Source of the DNA: Bradyrhizobium sp. NDS-1
GTDB lineage: Bacteria > Pseudomonadota > Alphaproteobacteria > Rhizobiales > Xanthobacteraceae
Length of the DNA stretch: 64,000 bases
Direction of reading: 5' to 3'
NCBI RefSeq assembly: GCF_032918005.1
Contig: NZ_CP136628.1
Span: 5,627,501 to 5,691,500, forward strand
Below, in pieces: positions 9,525-17,679 of this stretch. Position numbers and translations under genes: made by a program. Position 1 is the first letter of the stretch, and each line of letters starts with the position of its first letter. The notes beneath the pieces are model-generated. The model worked only from the letters and a program-made list of their open reading frames with translations. It was not told where the DNA came from and did no database searches.

Positions 9525-10274
9525 TCAGGCCGCCTTCGACACCAGCACTTCGCTCTCGATCAACTCCGTGCCGATCAGATAATCCCGGCAGCCGCGAAGT
9601 GAGCGCAGCGCGCGGTTGAAGTCGAGGCCGGTCGAGACCAGCGCATGCAGCGTCGCCGGATTGCGCACGATGCCACGCAGCACGGCGGCGAGGTCGATCT
9701 GGCCGTTCGGCTTGATGGCGGCGCGGGCGAGCGCCGGCAGCGCGCGATGGGCGGGATCGCTGATGACGCGGACCGCGGCGAACGGCAATCCGGCCTCGGC
9801 GGCGTAGGCGGCAGCGATGTGGCTTTCCATGTCGACGGCGGCGGCGCCCGTCTCGGAATGCAGCGCCGCCTTGCAGGCGCGCTTGGTGACCACTTCCTCG
9901 GCGCCGGCGAGGCTGCCGCGCACCACGCGGCGGCGGCCCGAGGTCAGGCGCTCGATCAGATCGTCGCCGAGCGAGAGGCCGGCGGCCCAGCGGGTGTCGC
10001 CGGACAGCACTTCGGTCGCCAGCACGACATCGCCGGAGCGCAGCGTCGGGTCGAGCCCCCCGGCCACGCCGAAGGAGATCACGCCGCGAATCGTGTCAGG
10101 ATCCACCACCGTCAGAAGCGCCCGCAACTGGGTCGGGCTGCTCGATGAACAGATGACCGCCATTCCAGGCCCGGCCGCGATTCGGGCCTCCTGAACCAAT
10201 CCGGTCACGATCAGTATTGGCCGCGGGTCGATGGTCGTACCCACGGTAAAACAGTCCCCCGTCCCCAAAGTCAC
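9525..10274 (-). CDS. hpnG: Adenosylhopane nucleosidase/phosphorylase HpnG
   Basis: HpnG removes adenine from adenosylhopane, opening the route to ribosylhopane and bacteriohopanetetrol. The protein belongs to the nucleoside phosphorylase / MTA-SAH nucleosidase superfamily. GVISFGVAGGLDP is the purine-phosphorylase glycine loop, AAAVDMESHIAA is the substrate-binding Met-Glu motif, and AVRVISDPA holds the catalytic Asp. The GTG at 10274 is chosen as start because its GTGA overlaps the shc stop codon, which implies translational coupling, and gives 249 residues. The frame is open further upstream, but a longer form would overlap shc with an unconserved stretch. Confidence 0.9.
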   Translation of the reverse strand: MTLGTGDCFTVGTTIDPRPILIVTGLVQEARIAAGPGMAVICSSSSPTQLRALLTVVDPDTIRGVISFGVAGGLDPTLRSGDVVLATEVLSGDTRWAAGLSLGDDLIERLTSGRRRVVRGSLAGAEEVVTKRACKAALHSETGAAAVDMESHIAAAYAAEAGLPFAAVRVISDPAHRALPALARAAIKPNGQIDLAAVLRGIVRNPATLHALVSTGLDFNRALRSLRGCRDYLIGTELIESEVLVSKAA

Positions 10275-12223
10275 ATTCCGACCCCTACCACCCTGCTGTT
10301 GGTGTTCCGCAAGTTCCGATACCGCGCCAACGCCCACAGCGGAAAGAACTTTGGGTAACCATGATACCGTAGATAGAACACGCGGGGGAAGCCTGTGGCG
10401 GTGTACCGCTGCTCATCCCACAGTCCTTTTTCGTTCTGTGTTGCAATCAGGTACTCCACCCCGCGGGCGACGGCCGGGTGATCAACCTCGCCTGCCGCCA
10501 TGAGGGCAAGCAAGGCCCATGCCGTTTGCGAGGCGGTCGAGGGCGCGGCCTCCCATCCCCGGTAGTCCAGGCGGTAGCTGACGGCATCCTCGCCCCAGCC
10601 GCCGTCCTCGTTCTGGATCGAGGCCAGCCAATCGGCGGCCTTGCGAATCATGGGATCGTCATGGCGGACGCCGGCCATGTTCAGGGCGCAGAGCACCGAC
10701 CAGGTTCCATAGATGAAATTCATGCCCCAGCGACCGTACCAGGACCCCTCCGGGTGCTGGGTCTTCCGCAAGTAGGCGACCCCGTCGGCCACATGCTTGC
10801 TGGTCGCCTCGGTCTCGCCGAGCTGGGCCAGCATCGAGATGCAGCGCGCGGTGACGTCCTCGGTCGGCGGGTCGAGCAGCGCGCCATGGTCCGAGAACGG
10901 GATGTTGTTCAGGTAATATTCGAGGTTGTTGACGTCGAAGGCAGCCCAGCCGCCGTCGTCGCTCTGCATGCCCTCGATCCATTCCCGGCCGCGGGCGATC
11001 GCGGCATCGTAGCCGGTGGCGCCGTGCTCCCGGCGCATGCGGTCCATCGACATCACGACCACGGCGGTGTCGTCGAGGTCGGGGTAATGCGCATTGTTGT
11101 ACTGGAAGGCCCAGCCGCCCGGACGCACGTCGGGCCGCTTCACCGCCCAGTCGCCCTTCACCTCGAGCTCCTGCCTCGGGATCAACCAGTCGAGGCCCTG
11201 CTTGGCCGCCGGCACCGCCTTGTCACCGCCGGCTTCCAGCAGCGCATGCGCGGTCAGCGTCGTGTCCCACACCGGCGAGACGCAGGGCTGGCAATAGGCC
11301 TCCTCGCCGTTGATGACGAGCAGCTTGTCGATGCCGCGGCGCGTCGTTGCCCGCGGCGGATAATTCTCGTCCTTGCCGAGCGCGTCGTACATCATGACGA
11401 TGTTGGCCATGGGCGGATAGATCGCGCCCATGCCGTCCTCACCGTTGAGCCGCTCCTCGGTGAAGGCGAGCGCCGCATCGATCGCGCGCTTGCGCAGGCT
11501 CCTGGGAAACATCGGCTCGATCACGCGCAAAATGCCATCGAGCGCGCGGAACAGCACGAACCAGGCCATGCTCTGGTGCGGCGCCTTGGCGGTCATGCCG
11601 ATCGAACGCGGATCCTGCAGGAACAGCTCGTCGATGCCGACGCCCTTCGGATTCTTCGCGCGCGGCTTCAGCGCCGCGAGCACCATCAACGGCACCATGG
11701 TGGTGCGCGCCCAATAGGAGATCTTGTTGAGGTGGAACGGCGACCAGAACGGCAGCAGCACGATCTCGATCGGCAGCACCGGCACCGCACGCCAGGTCAC
11801 CACTCCGTACATCGCAAGCAGGAAGCGCGTGAAGACGTTGCTGTGGATCGCGCCGCCGCGGGCATGGATCGCCTCGCGCGCACGCACCATGTGCGGGGCG
11901 TCGACGGGATCGCCGATCATCTTCAACGCGAAGTAGGCCTTCACGCTCGCGCTCATGTCGAACTCGCCGTCATGCACCAGCGGCCAGCCGCCATGGGCGC
12001 CCTGGATGCGGCGAAGATAATTGGCGATCTTGGCTTCGAGCGCGGCATCGACCGGCTCGGCGAGATAATGGCGCAGCAGGACGTATTCGGCGGGGATCGT
12101 GCAGTCGGCCTCGAGCTCGAAGACCCAATGGCCGTCGGATTGCTGAAGGCCAACGACGCCTTGCGTCGCCGATGCAATGCTCGATTCCAAAGCTTCGCGG
12201 CTGGTCGCGTTCACGGAATCCAT
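10271..12223 (-). CDS. shc: Squalene-hopene cyclase Shc (HpnF)
   Basis: This enzyme cyclises squalene to hopene and diplopterol at the cytoplasmic membrane. The 650-residue length is typical. The catalytic acid motif is D382-L-D384-D385 followed by TAVV. Several QW repeats are visible (for example GAHGGW near 75, DDGGWAAF, PEGSWYGRWG, EDGGWGEDAV, NEKGLWDE). The gene is the fourth of the minus-strand operon hpnC-D-E-F-G; hpnE ends 65 bp before it, and hpnG overlaps its stop by four bases. Confidence 0.97.
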   Translation of the reverse strand: MDSVNATSREALESSIASATQGVVGLQQSDGHWVFELEADCTIPAEYVLLRHYLAEPVDAALEAKIANYLRRIQGAHGGWPLVHDGEFDMSASVKAYFALKMIGDPVDAPHMVRAREAIHARGGAIHSNVFTRFLLAMYGVVTWRAVPVLPIEIVLLPFWSPFHLNKISYWARTTMVPLMVLAALKPRAKNPKGVGIDELFLQDPRSIGMTAKAPHQSMAWFVLFRALDGILRVIEPMFPRSLRKRAIDAALAFTEERLNGEDGMGAIYPPMANIVMMYDALGKDENYPPRATTRRGIDKLLVINGEEAYCQPCVSPVWDTTLTAHALLEAGGDKAVPAAKQGLDWLIPRQELEVKGDWAVKRPDVRPGGWAFQYNNAHYPDLDDTAVVVMSMDRMRREHGATGYDAAIARGREWIEGMQSDDGGWAAFDVNNLEYYLNNIPFSDHGALLDPPTEDVTARCISMLAQLGETEATSKHVADGVAYLRKTQHPEGSWYGRWGMNFIYGTWSVLCALNMAGVRHDDPMIRKAADWLASIQNEDGGWGEDAVSYRLDYRGWEAAPSTASQTAWALLALMAAGEVDHPAVARGVEYLIATQNEKGLWDEQRYTATGFPRVFYLRYHGYPKFFPLWALARYRNLRNTNSRVVGVGM

Positions 12224-12288
12224 CTCGCTCGATTGCTCCGATAGTCGATTGAATTTGGCCGGGGATTTTTGCCCGTCAGGGCCGCCTT

Positions 12289-13545
12289 TCAGGATCCTTT
12301 GGCGGCGAGAACCAGATCGGCTGCGCGATCACCGGACCGCACCGATCCCTCGATGGTCGCAGGCAATCCCGTAGCAGTCCAATCCCCTGCAAGAAACAGG
12401 TTTTTCAGCGCAGTGACCGCCCCGGGGCGCAGGGCATTCTGGGCCGGCGTCGCCGCAAATGTGGCACGGCGCTCGCGCACGATCTGCCACGGAGGCAACT
12501 CGCCGGAGACGCCGCCGGCCTTGCAGACGTCGTTCCAGATCGCCTGCGCGAGTTCCTCGCGCGGCATGTCGACCAGACGGTCGCCGTTGCTGATGGTGAC
12601 GGACAGCCGGTTCGGGAACGCGAACAGCCACTCCACGACGCCGCCGATCACGCCGAGGATCGGCGCCGACCCTGGCGGCGGCGTGATGCGGAAATGCGCA
12701 TTCACGATGGCGCGGAATTCGGTCGGCGTCTTCAGGCCCGGCAGCAGGCTGGCGGCGGCGCGCGGCGGCACCGCCATCACGACGACGTCGCCTTCGGCGA
12801 GCTGGATCACATCCTCGCCGCCGAAATTCAGCGCACCGGCCCTGCCGTCACTGGTCGCAAACGAACGCAGCTCATGGCCGAGCTGAACGGTGTGGCCGCG
12901 ATCAACCAGGAATTTCACGGCCGGCTCGATCAGCACGGCGCTGAGGCCGTCGCGCGCGATCAGGGGACGGCAGGCCTGTCCACCGGCAAGCAGCGTCTCG
13001 CGCACGATCGCACCGGCAAGCCCGGCCGAGCCCTCGGGCGGATCGACGTTGAGAGCCGCGAGCAACAGCGGCTGCACCAGGCGCTGATAGAGCACGCCCT
13101 CGGTCGGAATCGACTTGCCGACCAGCGTCTCCTCCGACGCCCAGATCAGCGGAGCCAGCTTCAGATAATCGGTGAGCCCCGTATCAGGCACGCGGCGGCT
13201 CTCGTCGAGCACCCAGGTCGGCAACCGGCCCGTACCGAGATCGATCTGCCAGCGCTGCCCGGTCTTGATGTCGACGAAGGGAAACTGCGCGCTCTCGGGG
13301 CCGACGAGACCAGCCTCGGTGCCGATCGCCCGCGCATAGGCACGCGCATGGCTGTTGCCCGACAGCAGCAGATGATTGCCGTTGTCGATGGTGAGATTGG
13401 TGGCGCCGTCGAAATAGGAACGGCAGCGGCCGCCGGCCTGCTGCGTCGCCTCGTGCACGGCAACCTTGAATCCGGCATTGGCGAGCCGGACGGCGGCGGA
13501 GAGGCCGGAAATTCCAGCACCGATGATGTGAGCTGTGTTTTGCAT
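12289..13545 (-). CDS. hpnE: Hydroxysqualene dehydroxylase / squalene-associated FAD desaturase HpnE
   Basis: HpnE reduces hydroxysqualene to squalene using FAD, the third step of the HpnCDE squalene route. The 418-residue protein opens with an FAD-binding Rossmann fold (GAGISGLSAA at 9-18, with the HEATQQAGGRCRS continuation) and ends with the amine-oxidase-like LFLAGDWTATGLPATIEGSV block that closes the flavin site. Its start codon overlaps the hpnD stop codon by one base (TGATG), a tight translational coupling. Confidence 0.95.
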   Translation of the reverse strand: MQNTAHIIGAGISGLSAAVRLANAGFKVAVHEATQQAGGRCRSYFDGATNLTIDNGNHLLLSGNSHARAYARAIGTEAGLVGPESAQFPFVDIKTGQRWQIDLGTGRLPTWVLDESRRVPDTGLTDYLKLAPLIWASEETLVGKSIPTEGVLYQRLVQPLLLAALNVDPPEGSAGLAGAIVRETLLAGGQACRPLIARDGLSAVLIEPAVKFLVDRGHTVQLGHELRSFATSDGRAGALNFGGEDVIQLAEGDVVVMAVPPRAAASLLPGLKTPTEFRAIVNAHFRITPPPGSAPILGVIGGVVEWLFAFPNRLSVTISNGDRLVDMPREELAQAIWNDVCKAGGVSGELPPWQIVRERRATFAATPAQNALRPGAVTALKNLFLAGDWTATGLPATIEGSVRSGDRAADLVLAAKGS

Positions 13546-14384
13546 CAGATGAAAGCGTAGCGGAGCAGGATCAGGATGCGCGTGATCTTCGACACACGCA
13601 CCGGCTCGCGCGGCGCATTGAAACCGCGCGCAATCAGCAGATCCAGAATGGAATGATAGTATTTCGACATGATCCGCGGCGCGCGCACGGCGCGGCGCTT
13701 ATTGCGGTTCATGATCTCGTCCGACTTCTCGAAATGCATCTTCGCGCGCTGCGTCAGCGGCAGGCAGACTTTCGGCAACGCACGCTCGGCGATCACGCGG
13801 TTCGGGTCGTCGGAGGTGATGCCGGCATGCAGCAGCGCCTCGCGGGGCAAATAGAGTCGGCCAAGGCCCGCGTCCTCGTCGATGTCGCGCAGGATGTTGG
13901 TGAGCTGAAGCGCGCGGCCCAGATGATAGGCAAGCTGGATCCCGTCCTCTTCCGGCAGGCCGAAGACCCGCACCGACAGCCGTCCCACGGCGCTGGCGAC
14001 GCGATCGCAATAGAGATCCAGCGTCGCCATGTCGGGCGCGCGGATGTCCTGCGGCACGTCCATTTCCATGCCGTCGACGATCGCCAGAAAATCCTCGCGC
14101 TTGAGGCCGAAGGTCTTCACCGAGGCGACGTAGTCCTTCAGCCGCGGCGGCGGATTGCCCTGATAGAGCGCGTCGATGTCGTTGCGCCACTGCTGAAGCG
14201 CGGCGAGGCGCTCTTCGCGCGGGCCGTCGGAATCGGCGATGTCGTCGACCTGGCGGCAGAAGCTGTAGATCTGGAACATCGCTTCGCGCTGGTCATGCGG
14301 CAGGATGCGCATCGCGGCATAGAACGAGCTGCCGGATGCGGTCGAGCCATAATTGGCGCCGGGCGAAGTCGCCTCAAGCGTCAT
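13545..14384 (-). CDS. hpnD: Presqualene diphosphate synthase HpnD
   Basis: HpnD condenses two farnesyl diphosphates to presqualene diphosphate. It is a 279-residue trans-isoprenyl synthase of the squalene/phytoene synthase family. The two Asp-rich Mg-binding motifs are QVDDIADSD (D47-D51) and LRDIDEDAG (D167-D171); the latter is followed by GRLYLP, a family signature. Its start overlaps the hpnC stop by 11 bp. Confidence 0.95.
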   Translation of the reverse strand: MTLEATSPGANYGSTASGSSFYAAMRILPHDQREAMFQIYSFCRQVDDIADSDGPREERLAALQQWRNDIDALYQGNPPPRLKDYVASVKTFGLKREDFLAIVDGMEMDVPQDIRAPDMATLDLYCDRVASAVGRLSVRVFGLPEEDGIQLAYHLGRALQLTNILRDIDEDAGLGRLYLPREALLHAGITSDDPNRVIAERALPKVCLPLTQRAKMHFEKSDEIMNRNKRRAVRAPRIMSKYYHSILDLLIARGFNAPREPVRVSKITRILILLRYAFI

Positions 14385-15258
14385 GTGCAGTCCCCGGTCT
14401 GGAAATGGCCTTGCGTCCGATCGCGCGACGGCCGACTTCGCCGATCATCCCGGCGAGGCTGAAGGTGAGCAGCTCGAATTTGTTCAGGTGCACGCGCTCG
14501 CGCAGGGGATCGCGCACCTTCAAGAGGCGTACGATGCGGTCGGCATAGGCCTGGATCACCGAGACATCGACGCCGAGGCGGAAATCCCGGATCTCGGCGC
14601 TCAGCGACCTGCCCTCGTCGAGCAGCGCTTCGTTGCGGACGGCGAGCGCCTGCAGGCACGCCAGCATCGCCGGCGGCGACTGCGCGAGGGCGAGCTGCTC
14701 AACGGAGGCGCCGTGTGCCGCCAGCGCATCGCGCGGCAGATAGACGCGGTTGAGCTCGCGGAAATCCTTGCCGCAATCCTGCAGGTGGTTGTTGATCTGC
14801 AGGCCCGCGCAAAGCGCATCCGATGCGGCCCAGGTCGCGGTGCTCTCGCCGTGGACGTCGAGCATGAAACGGCCGACCGGCATCGCCGAGTAGCGGCAAT
14901 AGTGAATGACCTCGTCCCAGTTCTCGTAACGGAGCTTGGTCACGTCCATGCGGAACGCGATGAGCACGTCGAGCGCATGGCGCGGCGCCATGCCGCGTTC
15001 GGCAAGCGCGCGGCGCAGGGTCACGGCCTCAGCCTGGGTGTCGCCCTTGCCGAGCAGCTCGGCCTCGAGCAGGTCGAGATAGGCCAGCTTCTGGTCGGGC
15101 GGCAGTGTCGCGTGGTCGGCGATATCGTCGGCGGTGCGGACGAAATTGTAGTACGCCAGGATCAGGGCGCGATGACGCGGATGAATGATCCAGGACGCGA
15201 CGGGAAAATTCTCGTCGCGGTCACCCTTGCCGGATCGCAATTCGCTCGCAGAGGTCAT
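14374..15258 (-). CDS. hpnC: Hydroxysqualene synthase HpnC
   Basis: HpnC converts presqualene diphosphate to hydroxysqualene. It is a squalene/phytoene synthase relative with the first Asp-rich motif RTADDIADH (D44-D48) and the second region diverged to LQDCGKDFRELNRVYLP, as usual for HpnC compared with HpnD. The ATG at 15258 starts the conserved N-terminus (SGKGDRDENFPVAS) and gives 294 residues. An ATG at 15339 is also in frame, but the extra 27 residues look unconserved. No strong ribosome binding site decides between them. This is the first gene of the squalene/hopene operon. Confidence 0.92.
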   Translation of the reverse strand: MTSASELRSGKGDRDENFPVASWIIHPRHRALILAYYNFVRTADDIADHATLPPDQKLAYLDLLEAELLGKGDTQAEAVTLRRALAERGMAPRHALDVLIAFRMDVTKLRYENWDEVIHYCRYSAMPVGRFMLDVHGESTATWAASDALCAGLQINNHLQDCGKDFRELNRVYLPRDALAAHGASVEQLALAQSPPAMLACLQALAVRNEALLDEGRSLSAEIRDFRLGVDVSVIQAYADRIVRLLKVRDPLRERVHLNKFELLTFSLAGMIGEVGRRAIGRKAISRPGTAHDA

Positions 15259-15405
15259 CGAGGGCTGGCTTACAATCGTTTGGATAGAAAGGGCTTCTTC
15301 GCTCGCGGGCTCATGCCGGCGATCCGCGGCGGCCCCCATATAGGGGAATACGGCCGCAAAACCAATCCTGTCTCTCGATGGCTGCCGTTTGCGGATTGCA
15401 CCCGA

Positions 15406-15430
15406 AAAGCGGCCCTGGGGCCGCTTTCAT
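15406..15430 (-). terminator. Intrinsic terminator after the Cys-rich protein gene
   Basis: The hairpin AAAGCGGCC / GGCCGCTTT has a short CTGG loop, and a short T run follows on the minus strand. It lies 17 bp past the stop of the 77-residue protein gene. Confidence 0.65.
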
Positions 15431-15446
15431 GGGCCAATGGCCGAGC

Positions 15447-15680
15447 TTACTGGTTGTGGTTCTTCAGGACCTGGTCGCAGGCCTGCGAGATCTTGGCCCG
15501 GTTCTCCTTGAGGCAGGCCAGGATGGTGAAATCGCCCTGGTCGATGACCGGACGGCAGAACTTCTGCACGTCGCGCGTGCAGGCCTTCTGCTCGGACTCG
15601 GAGCCGCGCCCTTGCTGGGCCAACGCCGCCGTCGAAACAGATGCCGACAGCAGGGTGAGAGCGACGAGAAGCTTACGCAT
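15447..15680 (-). CDS. Small exported Cys-rich repeat (GLG1/FGFR-type) protein
   Basis: The 77-residue protein has a signal peptide (1-21, ending AALAQ) and a mature part of about 55 residues. The mature part carries the spaced cysteines CTRDVQKFCRPV and ACLKENRAKISQAC, the pattern of the Cys-rich GLG1 repeat. Small periplasmic proteins of this type are common in rhizobia, and their function is unknown. The gene is preceded by hpnC's leader on one side and by a 459-bp empty region on the other, and is followed by its own terminator. Confidence 0.8.
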   Translation of the reverse strand: MRKLLVALTLLSASVSTAALAQQGRGSESEQKACTRDVQKFCRPVIDQGDFTILACLKENRAKISQACDQVLKNHNQ

Positions 15681-16139
15681 TGTATTCCTTCATTCTGACG
15701 GCAGAATCGCACCGGACCCGGACTGCACAGGGCGGACGACCGGAGCGGATTGTTCTGATGGCAAGTCGCCGCGGGAGGTGCGGCCTCAGAGAAGGCACAA
15801 GCACTGGCAAATGCGGCCAAATTGGCGCCACGTCCACCAGATCAGGTCTTCCCCGAGCCCTCATTGGCAAATGTAAGGGGTTGATACTACGTCATAATTC
15901 AGGGACACTGCGTTTTACTGCATACCTGTTGCAGAGCTGCATCTCTGAGCCCCATCTTTCCTGCCGGAAACGTGCGGAAACAGGGCAAATCGGCGAATCC
16001 GAGCCTGGCGCGGGGCGTCGTGAACCACCATCTCTGGCGGCTCGGCTTTGAACCTGACACTGGCTCGGAGCACTAAACTTTCGATGTGGCGAGACGTTCT
16101 CAAGGGTAAGCGGGCGTCGTTCCAAAACGGGATATTGAG
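15681..16139. other. Divergent intergenic region without recognised features
   Basis: The 459 bp lie between two genes for small exported proteins transcribed away from each other. No gene is supported. A short direct repeat, TGGCAAATG, occurs near 15805 and 15865. I see no terminator and no clear -35/-10 pair. Confidence 0.4.
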
Positions 16140-16637
16140 ATGACATTCTTTGGGCGATCTGGACTGGCCATCAAGGCGGCGGGAATCGTGGCGGCGCTGC
16201 TCTTTTCGGTTTCGACGAGCCACGCACAGTCGTCTGGCCCGTTTGCCGGTTTCGACGGCGCGTGGACCGGCACCGGCACGGTGTCGCTGTCCGACGGCTC
16301 CACCGAGCGGATTCGCTGCAAGGCAGACTATAAGGTCGCCGGCAGCGGCCTCAACCTGAAGCAGGCTCTGCACTGTGCCTCCGACAGCTACAAGTTCGAC
16401 CTCACCAGCGACGTGACGAGCCAGGGCGAGCGGATCTCCGGCAATTGGAGCGAATCCAGCCGCAACATCTTCGGCAATCTCCAGGGCACCGCCGGCGGCG
16501 GCCAGATCGACGTGTTCGTGGAGGCCAACGGTTTTGCCGCCAACCTCTCGCTGCGCACCAACGGCACCAAGCAGACGGTGCAGATCTCGTCCAAGGGCGA
16601 GATCCGCGGCGTCAACATCACCATGACGAAGAGCTGA
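16140..16637 (+). CDS. Exported hypothetical protein, beta-rich
   Basis: The 165-residue protein has a signal peptide (about 1-29, with a hydrophobic core and an SHAQ cleavage end). The mature domain opens GPFAGFDGAWTGTGTVSLSDG, with alternating polar and hydrophobic strands and two cysteines (IRCKADY and LHCASD). It resembles the small lipocalin-like or heme/lipid-sensing folds often seen in rhizobial periplasmic proteins, but I cannot name a family. A strong terminator follows 26 bp after the stop, so it is probably monocistronic. Confidence 0.75.
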   Translation: MTFFGRSGLAIKAAGIVAALLFSVSTSHAQSSGPFAGFDGAWTGTGTVSLSDGSTERIRCKADYKVAGSGLNLKQALHCASDSYKFDLTSDVTSQGERISGNWSESSRNIFGNLQGTAGGGQIDVFVEANGFAANLSLRTNGTKQTVQISSKGEIRGVNITMTKS

Positions 16638-16663
16638 TCCGCTCTTCTCGGCCAGAGAAATAC

Positions 16664-16695
16664 GGCCCCCGGTTCGCGCGAGCCGGGGGCTTTTT
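16664..16695 (+). terminator. Intrinsic terminator
   Basis: The stem GCCCCCGG / CCGGGGGC encloses a TTCGCGCGAG loop and is followed by TTTTT. It lies just after the 165-residue protein gene. Confidence 0.88.
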
Positions 16696-16729
16696 GCTGG
16701 CATGAACTCACCGGGGCGAACTTGCCGAG

Positions 16730-17563
16730 ATGGATCCGATACGCAGACATCTGCTCACGGTCGCCGGGCTCTTCGTGGCCACCCGGGCCTTCGCCAATGA
16801 CCAGCAGGGAGCGACCATGCCGCCTTCACCGGTGAAGCCGCGCCACGTGCTCTGCTTCCTCGGCAAGGACGAAAGACTGCTACAACCGCCGAAGGCGCTG
16901 GCCAGGACCATCGCCGATTTCGACTTCGAGATCGACCGCACCCATTCGCAGGCCAGGCCCGACGCGAACATGGCGCGATCGTTCGGGGTGTGCTGGGACC
17001 GCGTCTTCCCGAAAGCATGGACCGCCTCGGACGAGGCCGCCGTGGCCAATCACAAATCGGTCCTCTACGTGCTGAGCCCGCCGATGGCTCAACAGAAGAC
17101 GGCAGCGTATTCGGCCGCCGCACTGCAGATCGTGGACGAGATGTTCGACGCGGGAGCCGTTGCCGCAAAAGGCGAGAGCGCCGGAATTGCCCACGGCGTC
17201 GCGCGGTGGCGCGCTCTCATGGATCAAGCGCGCAAGGGCTCGATCAACAGCCAGGGCCTGCGCATGACCCCCGCCGTCACCAAGGCCTGTCGCCTCGCCT
17301 TTGCCAAGCGCCCGCTCGCCGGCGATCGCTATTACGAGACCGTCGGTTATCACCTCGTCGGCTTGCCCGAGGTCTATGTCGCGACATCGCGCGGCAGCGA
17401 TCGCGACGCGGTCAAGCTGATGGACGAGATCGCCGACGCCATGAACGAGCATGGCATCGAGACCACGCTACGCGACCGCAAGCTCACACTGTCGCGGGAA
17501 CAGGACTACGCCGAGGGCGATTTCAAGTTCAATCCCTACGGGATCGTTCGGATCGACGCGTGA
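16730..17563 (+). CDS. Exported hypothetical protein, possible Tat signal
   Basis: The 277-residue protein begins MDPIRRHLLTVAGLFVATRAFA, with a twin arginine ahead of a hydrophobic stretch and an AFA cleavage site, so Tat export is plausible but not certain. The remainder is soluble and mixed alpha/beta, with no catalytic motif I recognise. It starts 36 bp after the preceding terminator and converges on the RND exporter gene. Function unknown. Confidence 0.7.
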   Translation: MDPIRRHLLTVAGLFVATRAFANDQQGATMPPSPVKPRHVLCFLGKDERLLQPPKALARTIADFDFEIDRTHSQARPDANMARSFGVCWDRVFPKAWTASDEAAVANHKSVLYVLSPPMAQQKTAAYSAAALQIVDEMFDAGAVAAKGESAGIAHGVARWRALMDQARKGSINSQGLRMTPAVTKACRLAFAKRPLAGDRYYETVGYHLVGLPEVYVATSRGSDRDAVKLMDEIADAMNEHGIETTLRDRKLTLSREQDYAEGDFKFNPYGIVRIDA

Positions 17564-17679
17564 GCGGGACAACAGCGACCAGCAATCCGAGCAGTCCGTA
17601 GGCCGCGGCACCCAGAGCGCCGAGTTCAACAGCCCAATAGGCGTCATCGCGGCATTGGCCCGATCAGAAGATCGCTGCG